From NCBI RefSeq assembly GCF_036173125.1, contig NZ_CP108054.1, forward strand, positions 1,612,001-1,676,000: a DNA stretch of 64,000 nt, written 5' to 3'. This stretch comes from Streptomyces sp. NBC_00286 (GTDB lineage: Bacteria > Actinomycetota > Actinomycetes > Streptomycetales > Streptomycetaceae). Shown piece by piece: positions 17,846 to 26,568 of this stretch; position 1 is the stretch's first letter; the number at the start of each line of letters is the position of its first letter. The notes under the pieces are model-generated. The model was not told where the DNA came from and searched no databases. It worked only from the letters and a program-made list of their open reading frames with translations. The position numbers and the translations under genes are program-made.

Positions 17846-18514
17846 TCAGGCTGCGGCAGTCCCGTGAGGGCCGGATGTGAAGGCCAGGATGTGCGGGACG
17901 GCCTCGTGCAGACTGGCGAAGTGGCGGTGCACTCCGTCCACCGCGACGGCGGCGTTCACGCCCCACACCGTCATCCCGGCACGCAGCCCGGACCGCACTC
18001 CGGACGGGGCGTCCTCGATCACCAGGCAGTCTCCCGGCTCGGCTCCCAGCCGGGCAGCGGCTCGCAGATAGGGGACGGGAGAGGGCTTGCCCTCCTCGAC
18101 AGCAGCCGCGTCCACGATCACGTCCGGCACAGGCAGGCCTGTGCGCAGGAAACGGCCGCGCACCCTGTGCTCGTAGTTCGAGGTCACCAAGGCCCAAGAC
18201 CCCGGTGGCAGGCCGTGCAGCAGCTCGGATGCGCCGTCGAAAGCCGTATAGACGCCGGATCGGACGTCTTCGTCCTCCAGTGCGTGCAGCGTGGCCAGGC
18301 ACTCGTACGGATCTTGGTCCGCGGCGACCTGAGCGAACGTCTCCATCGGTCGCGTCCGCAGAGCCACCCGGTAGACCTCGTCAGCATCCAGCCCGTACCG
18401 CTCTGCCCAAGTCGCCCAGACTCGGCGCTGGTTGCTCACCGCGTCGATCAACGTACCATCGACATCGAACAGGACGTACGTCACGCGGCCCGGCCGCCCA
18501 GGTTCACTGGTCAC
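17846..18514 (-). CDS. HAD-superfamily hydrolase (beta-phosphoglucomutase/phosphatase-like)
   Basis: 222 residues from GTG 18514; a second GTG at 18484 would begin 'VTYVLFDVDGT' and is equally possible. HAD motifs are in order: I 'LFDVDGTLID' (nucleophile Asp), II 'ALVTSNYEHR', III 'EEGKPSPVPYLRAA' (Lys) and IV 'CLVIEDAPSGVRSG' (acid pair). The helical cap between motifs I and II makes it subclass IA, typical of sugar-phosphate phosphatases or phosphoglycolate-type enzymes. Longer upstream frames only shadow the MerR gene. Confidence 0.88.
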   Translation of the reverse strand: MTSEPGRPGRVTYVLFDVDGTLIDAVSNQRRVWATWAERYGLDADEVYRVALRTRPMETFAQVAADQDPYECLATLHALEDEDVRSGVYTAFDGASELLHGLPPGSWALVTSNYEHRVRGRFLRTGLPVPDVIVDAAAVEEGKPSPVPYLRAAARLGAEPGDCLVIEDAPSGVRSGLRAGMTVWGVNAAVAVDGVHRHFASLHEAVPHILAFTSGPHGTAAA

Positions 18515-18599
18515 GCGTCGATCATGCCAGGCGGCGAGCAGGCGATTGCGGGACAGCCTCGCGCTGGGCTCCGCCCTGCCCGAACACCGAGAATCGCGC

Positions 18600-18977
18600 C
18601 TACGGGTGCGTGTCCGTGATCGCGATGACCTTGTCGAGGTGGTCCAGGGCGGCCTGCAGGTCGTCGATCTTGGCCTGGATGCGCTCGCGCTCGGCCCGCA
18701 GCATGGCTCGTTGCTCGGCGTCGGTGTGCCCGGCGTCCCAGCACGGCATGAGTTCGGTGATCCTTCGGCTGGTGAGGCCGGCGGCGAACATCTGCTGGAA
18801 GAAGCGGACCCGGGCGATGGCGTCCTGCCGGTACAGCCGCTGGCCGGACGGGCTGCGCTCCGCGATGAGCAGCCCTTGCTGCTCGTAGTAGCGCACGGCG
18901 CGTACGGAGACGCCAGCACCTCGTGCCACCTCGCCGATGCGGATCAACCGCTCGGCCGCGGCCCCTGTGACAGTCAC
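18600..18977 (-). CDS. MerR-family transcriptional regulator
   Basis: 125 residues from GTG 18977, chosen because GAGGGGA lies 7 nt upstream. The winged HTH 'LIRIGEVARGAGVSVRAVRY' and 'YEQQGLLIAERSPSGQRLY' is followed by the coiled-coil dimerisation helix (about 80-120). There is no Cys-rich metal loop and no long effector domain, so the inducer is unknown. It is divergent to an SDR gene; a perfect 16-bp palindrome between them (19021-19036) is the likely operator. Confidence 0.9.
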   Translation of the reverse strand: MTVTGAAAERLIRIGEVARGAGVSVRAVRYYEQQGLLIAERSPSGQRLYRQDAIARVRFFQQMFAAGLTSRRITELMPCWDAGHTDAEQRAMLRAERERIQAKIDDLQAALDHLDKVIAITDTHP

Positions 18978-19014
18978 GGTGATTCCCCTCACCCCTGGCC
19001 CTGACGAGCAGCAC

Positions 19015-19046
19015 TTGCCTCTGACGCCAGCGTCAGGTTTTAGCGT
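19015..19046 (+). promoter_or_regulatory. MerR-type promoter/operator for the SDR gene
   Basis: A -35-like TTGCCT (19015-19020) and a -10-like TAGCGT (19041-19046) are separated by 20 bp, the over-long spacing that MerR proteins correct. The spacer holds the perfect palindrome CTGACGCCAGCGTCAG (19021-19036). The -10 ends 7 bp before ATG 19054, implying a leaderless transcript. Confidence 0.7.
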
Positions 19047-19053
19047 ACCGGCC

Positions 19054-19782
19054 ATGGATATCAACAACTCCGTCGCCCTTGTCACCGGAGCCAACCGCGG
19101 CCTGGGCCGCGCCTTCGCCCAGCGCCTGCTCGAACGGGGCGCCCGCAAGGTCTACGCGACGGCCCGCCGACCGGAGACCGTGGACCTGCCCGGGGTCGAG
19201 GTGCTGCCCCTCGACATCACCGATCCCGCATCCGTGAGGGCCGCCGCCGAGGCCGCCCCGGACGTCTCGCTCCTCATCAACAACGCGGGAATCAGTACGG
19301 GGACCGACCTGGTGACCGGTTCGCTGGACGCGGTGCGGCACGAGCTGGAGACCAACATGTTCGGCCACCTGGGAATGATCCGGGAGTTCGCGCCGGCGCT
19401 CGCCAGAAACGGCGGGGGCGCGATCGTCAACCTCCTCTCCGCCATGTCGTGGTTCGGGGGCAAGGGCGCCAATGCCTACCACCTGACCAAGGCCGCCGCC
19501 TGGGCCATGACCAACGGCGTCCGCCTGGAGCTCGCCGAGCAGGGCACACTCGTCACAGCGGTACACCTCGGCCTGGCCGACACCGACATGGCCGCGGGCT
19601 GGCCCGTGGACAAGATCGCTCCGTCAGACCTGGCCGACGCGGCGCTCGACGGTGTGGAGGCGGGCTCCGCCGAGGTCCTCGCCGACCAGTGGAGCCGGGA
19701 CGTCAAGTCCCGTCTGCCGCTGACGCCGGAAGAGTTCAACGCCGCAATGGCCCGCGCCCTGGCGTCGCTGATGGCGGCCTGA
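19054..19782 (+). CDS. SDR family oxidoreductase, MerR-controlled
   Basis: 242 residues from ATG 19054. Motifs: 'VALVTGANRGLGRAFAQRL' cofactor site, 'INNAGIST', catalytic Ser in 'NLLSAMSW' and 'NAYHLTKAAAWAM' (YxxxK). Length and motifs are those of a classical SDR. There is no Shine-Dalgarno site and the promoter elements sit right before the ATG, consistent with leaderless translation. Probably part of a small-molecule stress or detoxification response sensed by the divergent MerR regulator. Confidence 0.9.
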   Translation: MDINNSVALVTGANRGLGRAFAQRLLERGARKVYATARRPETVDLPGVEVLPLDITDPASVRAAAEAAPDVSLLINNAGISTGTDLVTGSLDAVRHELETNMFGHLGMIREFAPALARNGGGAIVNLLSAMSWFGGKGANAYHLTKAAAWAMTNGVRLELAEQGTLVTAVHLGLADTDMAAGWPVDKIAPSDLADAALDGVEAGSAEVLADQWSRDVKSRLPLTPEEFNAAMARALASLMAA

Positions 19783-19838
19783 GGGGCCCCTCGAGCCGCA
19801 CGGCTTCGGTCGGCCGCTACTCCATCGGCCCCTCGAAA

Positions 19839-19884
19839 GACGGCCATGGCGGCAGACACGGTGGTGTCTGCCGCCATGGCCGTC
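19839..19884. terminator. Strong bidirectional hairpin terminator
   Basis: A perfect 21-bp inverted repeat (19839-19859 and 19864-19884) with the 4-nt loop GGTG, 57 bp after the SDR stop. It lies between two convergent transcripts (SDR and the PHB-depolymerase remnant), the expected place for a factor-independent terminator. No T-tract follows, as is common in Streptomyces. Confidence 0.8.
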
Positions 19885-19889
19885 GACTA

Positions 19890-20175
19890 CTGCCGTTACT
19901 CCCGTCAGACACCGCAGAAGCCCCGCGAGGACGAAGCCGGTGGTGGCCGAGACCTCCCGAAACCTCCGCGGACACGGTGCCTGCCTGGCCGCCGGAGTCG
20001 ACCGCCGCCACGGTGTGGCGGTAGGTGGTGTCCGGGGCCAGCCCGGCGTCCGTGGAGGACGCGGAGGACGCGAAAGTCGGCGAGCCCACCTTGCTGCCGC
20101 CTCGGCAGACCTCGTACGAGGCCGCGCCGCTGACGGTGTCTCAGGTCAGTGAGGCGCTACTGGCATAGGTGCCGG
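19890..20175 (-). pseudogene. Decayed fibronectin type III domain of the PHB depolymerase
   Basis: Downstream of the esterase stop, the +1 frame reads 'GGVTGTYASSASLT', stop, 'DTVSGAASYEVCRGG' and 'GLAPDTTYRHTVAAVDSGGQ', an unmistakable Fn3 domain. The stop codon TGA stands where Fn3 domains here usually have Trp (LTW). A frameshift near 20165 and this nonsense codon cut it off from the esterase, and homology fades by about 19890, just before the terminator hairpin. Confidence 0.7.
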
Positions 20176-21237
20176 TGACCCCGCCGGACCGGTCTGTTCG
20201 GGCAGCGTGCCCGGGCCGCCGCCGGAGCCGCTCAGGCCCCAGAACTCTCCGATCCGCTGCGAGGCGCAGATGTCCTTGTCCGGGAAGTGCTGGCCGGCGA
20301 TGCCGCACTGGGTGGCAGCGCTGCCCGGATCGACCGGCTGGCCGTGGGGCATGCCGGTGATGGAGTAGCTCTCGACGACGGCCCGGCCGGATCCGTCACG
20401 GTAGACGTTGTGCGGGTAGCCCTGGACGGTGTCGCTGACGTCGGCCGTCGCATCCGTCCCGTGCACGTTCGTCCACTGCTCGACGATTTCGGTCATGTTC
20501 ATCGGCGCCACCTTGGTGTCACTGGAGCCGTGCCACACCGACATGGCGGGCCAGGGGCCGCCGTAGCCGGGGTGGGCGGCGCGCACCTTGTCGCCCCACT
20601 GCTGCGGGCTGAGGTCGCTGCCCGGGCTCATGCAGCTGAATGCCTCGAGGACGCTGCGAGCGCAGTCGTAGGGGAGGCCGGCGACCACCGCGGCGCCGGC
20701 GAAGACGTCAGGGTAGGCCGCGGCCATCACCGAGGTCATCGCACCGCCGGCCGACAGGCCGGTGACGTAGACCCGCGCGGCGTCGCTGCCGAAGTCGGCC
20801 TTCATCCGATCGGTCATCTGCTTGATGGACAGTGCCTCGCCCTGCCCGCGTGACGTATCGCTGGTCTGGAACCAGTTGAAGCACGAGTTGGCGTTGTTGA
20901 CGGCCTTCTGCTGGGGCAGCAGCAGCGCGAAGCCGTGGGTGTCGGCCCACTTGGTCCAGCCGGTCTCGTCGTCGTAGCCGGCCGCGGACTGGGTGCAGCC
21001 GTGCAGCGCCACGACCAGCGGCCGCCCCGCGGGCAGGCCGTCGGGAACGTAGCGGAACATCTGCAGATTGCCGGGGTTGGAGCCGAAGCCGGTCACTTCC
21101 TCAAGGCTCGCGGCGTGCGCCGGGGCGGGAGCCAGTCCGAGGAAGGAGGCGATCACGGTTATCAGGAGGGCAGCCAGGGAGGCGGGGCGCGACCGGGGTT
21201 TGCGGGGAGAGTGGAGCCGAGCGGCGTGCGGGTACAT
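20146..21237 (-). CDS. Secreted PHB depolymerase-family esterase (C-terminally truncated)
   Basis: 363 residues. A signal peptide (basic start, hydrophobic 'LAALLITVIASFLGL', cleavage near AHA) precedes an alpha/beta hydrolase of the esterase PHB family (LpqC/depolymerase). Visible are 'PLVVALHGCTQSAAGYDD', nucleophile elbow GLSAGG, 'VWHGSSDTKVAP' with the acid, and His in 'ITGMPHGQPVDP'. The catalytic domain appears complete. Relatives carry Fn3 and substrate-binding domains after the catalytic domain; here a frameshift replaces them with 'GSPAPMPVAPH'. Polymer binding should be impaired while hydrolysis of soluble esters may remain. Confidence 0.88.
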   Translation of the reverse strand: MYPHAARLHSPRKPRSRPASLAALLITVIASFLGLAPAPAHAASLEEVTGFGSNPGNLQMFRYVPDGLPAGRPLVVALHGCTQSAAGYDDETGWTKWADTHGFALLLPQQKAVNNANSCFNWFQTSDTSRGQGEALSIKQMTDRMKADFGSDAARVYVTGLSAGGAMTSVMAAAYPDVFAGAAVVAGLPYDCARSVLEAFSCMSPGSDLSPQQWGDKVRAAHPGYGGPWPAMSVWHGSSDTKVAPMNMTEIVEQWTNVHGTDATADVSDTVQGYPHNVYRDGSGRAVVESYSITGMPHGQPVDPGSAATQCGIAGQHFPDKDICASQRIGEFWGLSGSGGGPGTLPEQTGPAGSPAPMPVAPH

Positions 21238-21656
21238 CGCATCTCCTTGCCGATTCCGTCAGTGCAACGGGTGAGGGGGGAGGCACCGCGGGCGGCACGG
21301 TTTTCAGTGCCGGGCTGCGGCGAGATTACGGTGAAGTTACGAGCGACCCGGGGCCCAGCGGTATGGCGATGCGCTCCACCCTGTGCGGACGCTGGACGTA
21401 GGTGTTTCCCGTTGCCAGGCCGCAGACGGCTCGACGCCCCGCCGCGGGATCGGGGCTCTGCGCCGTCCGGCGTTGCCACGCGGGCGGCGGCGCGACGGAT
21501 CCAGGACGTGCTCCGGCCCGGCCCCGGCGAGGCTTCGCCCATCGGACCGCAGGACACCGTGCCCGCCGCCGACGCCCCGGCCGCCGCGTGCGAGGAACCG
21601 CGCGCACGGGGGCCCGCCCGCGCCCGAGGATCCGGTCAGTGCGGCTCAGCAGGCCG
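21238..21656. other. Intergenic region without recognisable features
   Basis: About 420 bp between two minus-strand genes. The small frames in it look random, and I see no convincing promoter or hairpin. Confidence 0.4.
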
Positions 21657-23273
21657 TCACGATTCGTATCGGGACCGCAGGGCCTTCTTGTCGAACTTGC
21701 CGGTGCCCGTGCGGGGTACCGCGTCGATGACCTCGATGCGGTCCGGGAGTTGCCAGCGGGCGAAGCCCCCGGCCTCGAGATGCTGCCGTACCTCGTCGAG
21801 GCCGACGGTCGTCCCCGGCCTGGTGACCAGGCAGACCAGCGGCCGCTCCTGCCACTTCTCGTCCGGTACGGCGATCACGGCGGCCTCGGTGACCTGTTCC
21901 ATCGCCATGACCGCCGACTCCATGTCGACCGAGGAGATCCACTCTCCGCCGGACTTGATGAGGTCCTTGGCGCGGTCGGCGATGACGAAGTAGCCGTCGG
22001 GCGAGCCGATCGCGATGTCACCGGTGACGAACCAGCCGTCGGCGGTGAACCGGTCGGCCCCCTCACCGCCGAGATAGGAGTCGGCGATCCACGGGCCGCG
22101 CACCAGAAGGTCCCCCATCGACTCCCCGTCCCAGGGCAGAGCCCGACCCGTCTCGTCGCGGATCTCGACCTGAACACCGGGCAGCGGCAGTCCGGCCCGG
22201 GTGCGTACCGTCTCGGTGACCCTGTCCTCGTCCCAGTCCTGCATCCGCTCCTTCGGCCAGGCCAGGCTGGCCAGCGGCGAGGTCTCGGTCATGCCCCACA
22301 CCTGGACCAGGGGGACGCCGAAGTCCCGGCGGTAGCGTTCGATCAGAGCGCGTGGCGGCCGGGCGCCGCCGCACAGCAGATGCCGCAGGTCCGGCAGCCC
22401 GTCGCGCTTCGCGATCTCGTCGGCGACGGCCATCCAGACGGTGGGCACGCCCGCGGCCACCGTCACCCGCTCGCTTGCCATCAGCTCCACGAGGGCTGCC
22501 GCGTCCAGAGGGCCGCTGGAGAAGACCTGCTTGGCGCCGTACGGAGTCGCGGTGTACGGCACACCCCACGCGTTGGCGTGGAACATCGGCACCACCGGCA
22601 GCACGCTGTCGGCCGCTCCGATCGCCATCGCCGCCTGCGAGGAGGCGGCGATGGCGTGCAGCACGGTGGAGCGGTGCGTGTAGCTGACGCCCTTGGGCCG
22701 GCCGGTGGTGCCGGAGGTGTAGCACAAGCCCAGCGGAGTCCGTTCGTCGATGTCGACCGGCGCGTACTCCTCGGGCCGGCCGGCGAGCAGTTCCTCATAG
22801 GCGACCACGCCGGGCAGCGACGTCTCGGGGACGGAGTCGGCGAGTACGACCATGTGGGCGACGCCCGCGAGTCCGCCGCGCGCGTGCACCTTCTCCAGCA
22901 GCGGCAACAGGTCGGCGTCGACCAGAATGGCGCGGTCGTCGGCGTGCCCGATGATGTACGCCAGGTCCTCCGGTGACAGACGCAGGTTGAGGGTGTGCAG
23001 GACGCGACCGGTGCAGGGCACCGCCCAGTACGCCTCCAGGTGGCGGTAGCTGTTCCACGCCAGGGTCGCCACCCGGTCGCCGCGTCCCAGGCCGAGAGAG
23101 TCCAGGGCATGCATCAGCTGCTGCGCCCGGCGGCCGAAATCCGCGTACGTGTAACGGTGCCGGCTTCCGTCGGCGAACTGCGTGACGACCTCGGTGTCCG
23201 GGAAGTAGCGCGGCGCATGGTCGAAGAGCAGCCAAGTGTTGAGCGGAGTGTCCATCATTGCCATGGCGCACAT
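21657..23273 (-). CDS. Fatty acid/AMP-dependent acyl-CoA ligase (FadD-like)
   Basis: 538 residues (a start at the MMDTPL codon, 23258, is also possible). The adenylate-forming P-loop is 'LCYTSGTTGRPKGVSYTHR', followed by 'PMFHANAWGVP', 'VWGMTETSPLASL', 'GWFVTGDIA' and the hinge 'DRAKDLIKSGGEWISS'; the catalytic Lys is in 'RTGTGKFDKKALR'. Length and motifs fit medium/long-chain acyl-CoA synthetases. It would activate a carboxylate with ATP and CoA; chain length is not predictable. Encoded divergently from the LivG ATPase with a 235-bp spacer. Confidence 0.92.
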   Translation of the reverse strand: MCAMAMMDTPLNTWLLFDHAPRYFPDTEVVTQFADGSRHRYTYADFGRRAQQLMHALDSLGLGRGDRVATLAWNSYRHLEAYWAVPCTGRVLHTLNLRLSPEDLAYIIGHADDRAILVDADLLPLLEKVHARGGLAGVAHMVVLADSVPETSLPGVVAYEELLAGRPEEYAPVDIDERTPLGLCYTSGTTGRPKGVSYTHRSTVLHAIAASSQAAMAIGAADSVLPVVPMFHANAWGVPYTATPYGAKQVFSSGPLDAAALVELMASERVTVAAGVPTVWMAVADEIAKRDGLPDLRHLLCGGARPPRALIERYRRDFGVPLVQVWGMTETSPLASLAWPKERMQDWDEDRVTETVRTRAGLPLPGVQVEIRDETGRALPWDGESMGDLLVRGPWIADSYLGGEGADRFTADGWFVTGDIAIGSPDGYFVIADRAKDLIKSGGEWISSVDMESAVMAMEQVTEAAVIAVPDEKWQERPLVCLVTRPGTTVGLDEVRQHLEAGGFARWQLPDRIEVIDAVPRTGTGKFDKKALRSRYES

Positions 23274-23508
23274 CGTCAGCGCCCCGGGTCAGGCGGGCCA
23301 TGGAGAAGACCCACGGTTGTGGGGACGGGTAAGTGGAGCGGATATCCACCCCGAGCGTGAGGGCCAGCACAGGGGTACGGAGATTTCGCCCACCCGGTGG
23401 CGGTGGCTTGTGGAGTTTTTCTCCGTAGCCGCCGCAGGTGGCCGAACTTAACGTCTGCCCCACGCCGATGTCCGTCGGCGCCTCCCCTCCTGGTCAGCCG
23501 AGGCCGAC

Positions 23509-24267
23509 ATGACGCATCCGCATGCGATCCTGCGCACGCAGGGTCTGTCCAAGGAGTTCCAGGGATTCCGTGCCGTCGGCGCGGTGAATCTCAGCATCGC
23601 AGAGGGCTCGGTGCACGCTCTGGTCGGGCCCAACGGGGCGGGCAAGACCACCCTGTTCAACCTCCTCACCGGATTTCTGAAACCGACGGCCGGCCGCATC
23701 GTCTTCGCCGGGCACGATGTCACCGCGGCGCCCGCCGAACGGATCGCCAGGCTCGGCATGGCCCGTTCCTTCCAGGTCACCAGCCTCTTCCCGCAGGTCT
23801 CCGTACGCGAGCACGTCGAGCTGGCCCTGCAGTCGGGCACGGGTCTCGGCCGCTGCTTCTGGCGGTCCGAGAAACAGATGCGCCGGTTCTCTGGCCGGGC
23901 CGTGGAACTGCTCGACGACGTGGGCCTCGCCGCGCTCGCCGGCCGGCCGGCCGGCAGTCTCCCGTACGGGCAGAAGCGCGCCCTGGAACTGGCCCTGGCG
24001 CTCGCCCTCGACCCGAAACTGCTCCTGCTCGACGAGCCGACGGCCGGAATGGGCCTGGAGGACATCGACCGCACGGTCGCCCTGATCGGCCGGATCCGCG
24101 AAGGCCGCACCGTCGTCATGGTCGAGCACAACATGAGCGTCGTCGGCTCCCTGGCCGACACCGTCACCGTGCTCCAGCGTGGCGAAGTGCTCGTGGAGGG
24201 CCCGTACGAACAGGTCAGGACCGATCCGCAGGTCATCGAGGCGTACTTGGGAGCCGACGTTGCTTGA
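23509..24267 (+). CDS. livG: Branched-chain amino acid-type ABC transporter ATPase (LivG-like)
   Basis: 252 residues. Walker A GPNGAGKTT, Q-loop region 'ARSFQVTSLFP', an ABC signature in the form 'LPYGQKRALELALALA' (Pro replaces the usual Ser), Walker B 'LLLLDEPTAGMG' and switch His in 'VVMVEHNM'. LivG proteins drive uptake of branched-chain or aromatic compounds with LivF, LivH, LivM and a binding protein. Here only a broken LivF follows; permeases and binding protein are absent, so the transporter is incomplete at this locus. Confidence 0.9.
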   Translation: MTHPHAILRTQGLSKEFQGFRAVGAVNLSIAEGSVHALVGPNGAGKTTLFNLLTGFLKPTAGRIVFAGHDVTAAPAERIARLGMARSFQVTSLFPQVSVREHVELALQSGTGLGRCFWRSEKQMRRFSGRAVELLDDVGLAALAGRPAGSLPYGQKRALELALALALDPKLLLLDEPTAGMGLEDIDRTVALIGRIREGRTVVMVEHNMSVVGSLADTVTVLQRGEVLVEGPYEQVRTDPQVIEAYLGADVA

Positions 24268-24772
24268 GATCAAGGGCGTCAGCGCCCAGTACGGCGAGGC
24301 CAGGGTCCTGCACGAGGTGTCCCTGCGGGTCGGCGAGGGCGAGGTGGTCACGCTCGTCGGACGCAACGGAGCGGGCAAGACAACGCTGCTGCGCTGCGCC
24401 ATGGGGCTGCATCCCCACCCGACGGGCACCGTGCGGCTTGCCGGACAGGACATCACGGGCTCGCCGGCGCACCGCAGGGCCCGCCTCGGTCTGGGTTTCG
24501 TTCCCGATGACCGCGGCATCTACGGGGGCCTGACCGTCGAGGAGAACCTCACCCTGCCCCCGGTCAAGGGCCCCTCGCCCTGGCCGCTGACCCGGGTCTA
24601 CGACACCTTCCCGGTGCTCGCGGCCCGGCCCGCGAAACCGCCCCGGCGGCAACGCACCTCGACCACCTCTGCTCCGTCCCTCAGGCAGAGCGCAGTGAGC
24701 CGACGGACGAGCTCACAGTGCTCGCCGGCGCCGTACAGGCCCGCGTGGTGGATGTGGCCGAGGCGCGGCTGA
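24260..24772 (+). pseudogene. livF: LivF-like ABC ATPase, truncated
   Basis: Starts at TTG 24260, overlapping the livG stop by 8 nt with GGGA upstream. The first ~115 residues are good LivF: 'LEIKGVSAQYGEARVLHEV', Walker A GRNGAGKTT, 'LGLGFVPDDRGIYGGLTVEE' and 'TRVYDTFPVL'. After 'LAARPAKP' (about 24640) similarity stops; the LSGGQ signature, Walker B and switch His never appear, and the frame drifts to a stop at 24772 through unrelated DNA. The breakpoint marks the left edge of the scar that continues to about 27.2 kb. Not expected to hydrolyse ATP productively. Confidence 0.85.
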
Positions 24773-24915
24773 TCGCCCGTACCCGGCTGGGCGGCGAGCC
24801 CATGAGGCGTCTGGCGGCTGAGCGCGGGGTGAGTGTGCGTCAGCTCTACCGGCACCGCAGCGCGGCCGAGCAGCACCTGGCCGCTCATCTGCGACGCCGG
24901 CTGCAGGACCGGTAG
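24643..24915 (+). pseudogene. C-terminal fragment of a helix-turn-helix protein
   Basis: From the livF breakpoint another frame opens ('HLDHLCSVPQAERSEPTDEL') and ends at 24915. Its last 40 residues contain a clear HTH, 'MRRLAAERGVSVRQLYRHR', followed by an Ala/Arg-rich helix. The resemblance is to the region-4-like end of small regulators; the N-terminal part is missing. A GTG at 24718 could start a 65-residue protein, but I treat it as a remnant because it begins exactly where livF ends. Confidence 0.55.
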
Positions 24916-24917
24916 CG

Positions 24918-26087
24918 CGCCCAGCGGCGGCTTTGTCCACTAGCGGGCTCAGGGCGGGCACCTCCGCCTCGTGATTGGGCTCGCGTAGCCGGTGTTGGTG
25001 CCAGTACCAGTAGCGGCGTGCGGCCAGCAGGCCCGCCGCCGCGGTGATGCCGATCAGGCTCGCTTCCCCCAGGCCGATGGCGGCCGGGCCCGGCTCCGTG
25101 TCCATCTTCCGGGCTGCAGTCTCATCGTGTCAGTCAGGCTCCGCATGGGTGCGATCACCGCCTGACTCGTAGCCAGTGCCCGTGCCCTGATCGGAAGTTG
25201 GCTGTGCGGGCGCGGTCTCGGCAGGCGGCGCAGGGGCGATGACGGCGTGACATCCGGGACCGGGGCAGGCGCAGGGGTCGGCGGCGGGGTGGCTGTCTGG
25301 GCGATAGGGATGGTCAGCTGCCAGCCGGGCATGATCAAGTCTGGATCGGTGAGCCGGGCTCCGTCGCTTTGCACGCGGTCCTTGTTCAGCGCCTAGATCC
25401 GCGGCCATTTCAGCGCGTCTCCCATGTGCGTGTGCGCGATGTCCCACAGGGTGTCGCCCTCGATGACCGTGTACTCGACGTGCTCGACTTCCTCGGCCTT
25501 GCCAGGCAGGCCTGGACGCTCCGGAGTGAGCCCGTCCGCCGCAGCCTGCGCCGGTGCTGTCGCGGCTATGGCTGAAGGAGTGGATGCTGGACGGGGGCGG
25601 GGATGAGGAGGGCGCTCGCGGCGACGTGCGCCCGCACTTCGCCCGGCGAGGAGGGCTGCTGGGCGCTGACCGTCTGGGGGCGCCACAGCCCGATCAGGGC
25701 GATGACGAGGGTGCCGATGCACAGCGCGGCCAGCGATCCCTTCATCGATAGACCGGCTACGTGCTCATCGTGCGCGTGACGGTCGCGCAGCAGCTGCGGC
25801 AGATGGGTCGTGTACCAGCAGGTCTCGCGGACTACGGTGGCGGCGAAGGCGGCCCAGCACACCCAGCCCACGACGGCCAGCAGGTCGATCATCAAGGGGT
25901 CGGTGACCGGCTGCGTCAGCCGCTGGCCGAACTCGCTGGCAGAGGGGACGTGTTCGGGCCAGGGCAGGCCGGTGGCCCGCCACAGGATGTAGGGCATCCC
26001 GGCCAGCAGGGCGAGCGTGAGGGCCAGGGTGCCGCCCGCCGTGACGGCCGCGGTCAGCCGCTGGCGCAGCTGGGGAGGGTGGTTCAT
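24918..26087 (-). pseudogene. LysM-domain membrane protein, multiply disrupted
   Basis: Reading from ATG 26087: 'MNHPPQLRQRLTAAVTAGG', two hydrophobic segments ('LALTLALLAGMPYILW', 'LLAVVGWVCWAAFAATVV') and a third ('SLAALCIGTLVIALIGLW'). A frameshift near 25585 moves the frame into a LysM domain ('YTVIEGDTLWDIAHTHMGD') that is interrupted by TAG at 25393-25395 just before 'ALNKDRVQSDGARL'. After another shift a last membrane helix follows ('IGLGEASLIGITAAAG', 'PALSPLVDK'), then homology ends abruptly near 24918. Intact relatives are large actinomycete proteins. At least three lesions make it a clear pseudogene. Confidence 0.75.
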
Positions 26088-26130
26088 CGCCGGTTCGCTC
26101 TCTTCAGCCGGAAAGGGTGGTGAACGGTCC

Positions 26131-26568
26131 TTACGGGGTGGCGCGTTGGGCGTGTGCGGTGGCACTCGCGTGCAGCGTGAGGGTGCGCAGGCCGATCAGC
26201 TGCAGGATCTGGGTGCGCTTGTGGTTGATGACGTGGACGGTCACAACGTCGCCCTTGACCGACGCGGTGCCGCTGTCCCCGGTGGAGGCGACATGCGCGC
26301 GGGCCGCCGCTGCGGCCTGGTCGCGTACGAGCCCGACATCGCCGCCGCGTCGCAGCTGGCCGACATCCAGCTGCTGGGCACCGATGCGGGCGGCCTCCTG
26401 CGCCACGTCCAGCGCCTGGACCTTGCCGGCCAGGGCGAGCCCGCCGTCGACGACGATCCCGGCGAACAGCCACAGCGCGGCGAAGACGCCGACGACGAAC
26501 GCCGTGACCTGCCCCCGGTCATCCCCTTCCGCCAGCCGGGTGCGGACCTGCGCCAAATGGGCCTGCAC
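26131..26568 (-). CDS. TadG-like pilus assembly protein
   Basis: 145 residues from a GTG at 26568 (VQAHLAQVRTRL...), a start chosen for fit only. The segment 'DDRGQVTAFVVGVFAALWLF' plus 'AGIVVDGGLALAGKVQALDV' is the N-terminal membrane helix typical of TadE/TadG-like flp-pilus proteins, followed by 'AQEAARIGAQQLDVGQL' and a beta-rich tail. Membrane-anchored with the C-terminus outside. It overlaps the over-long TadE frame, so their boundary is disturbed. Function in a pilus is doubtful because no secretion ATPase or platform genes are present. Confidence 0.65.
   Translation of the reverse strand: MQAHLAQVRTRLAEGDDRGQVTAFVVGVFAALWLFAGIVVDGGLALAGKVQALDVAQEAARIGAQQLDVGQLRRGGDVGLVRDQAAAAARAHVASTGDSGTASVKGDVVTVHVINHKRTQILQLIGLRTLTLHASATAHAQRATP

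Noticed and set aside
17596..17880. Plus-strand 94-codon frame as a real gene
   Set aside because: No ribosome site, no family, and it overlaps the end of the HAD hydrolase gene; kept only as a possible relic.
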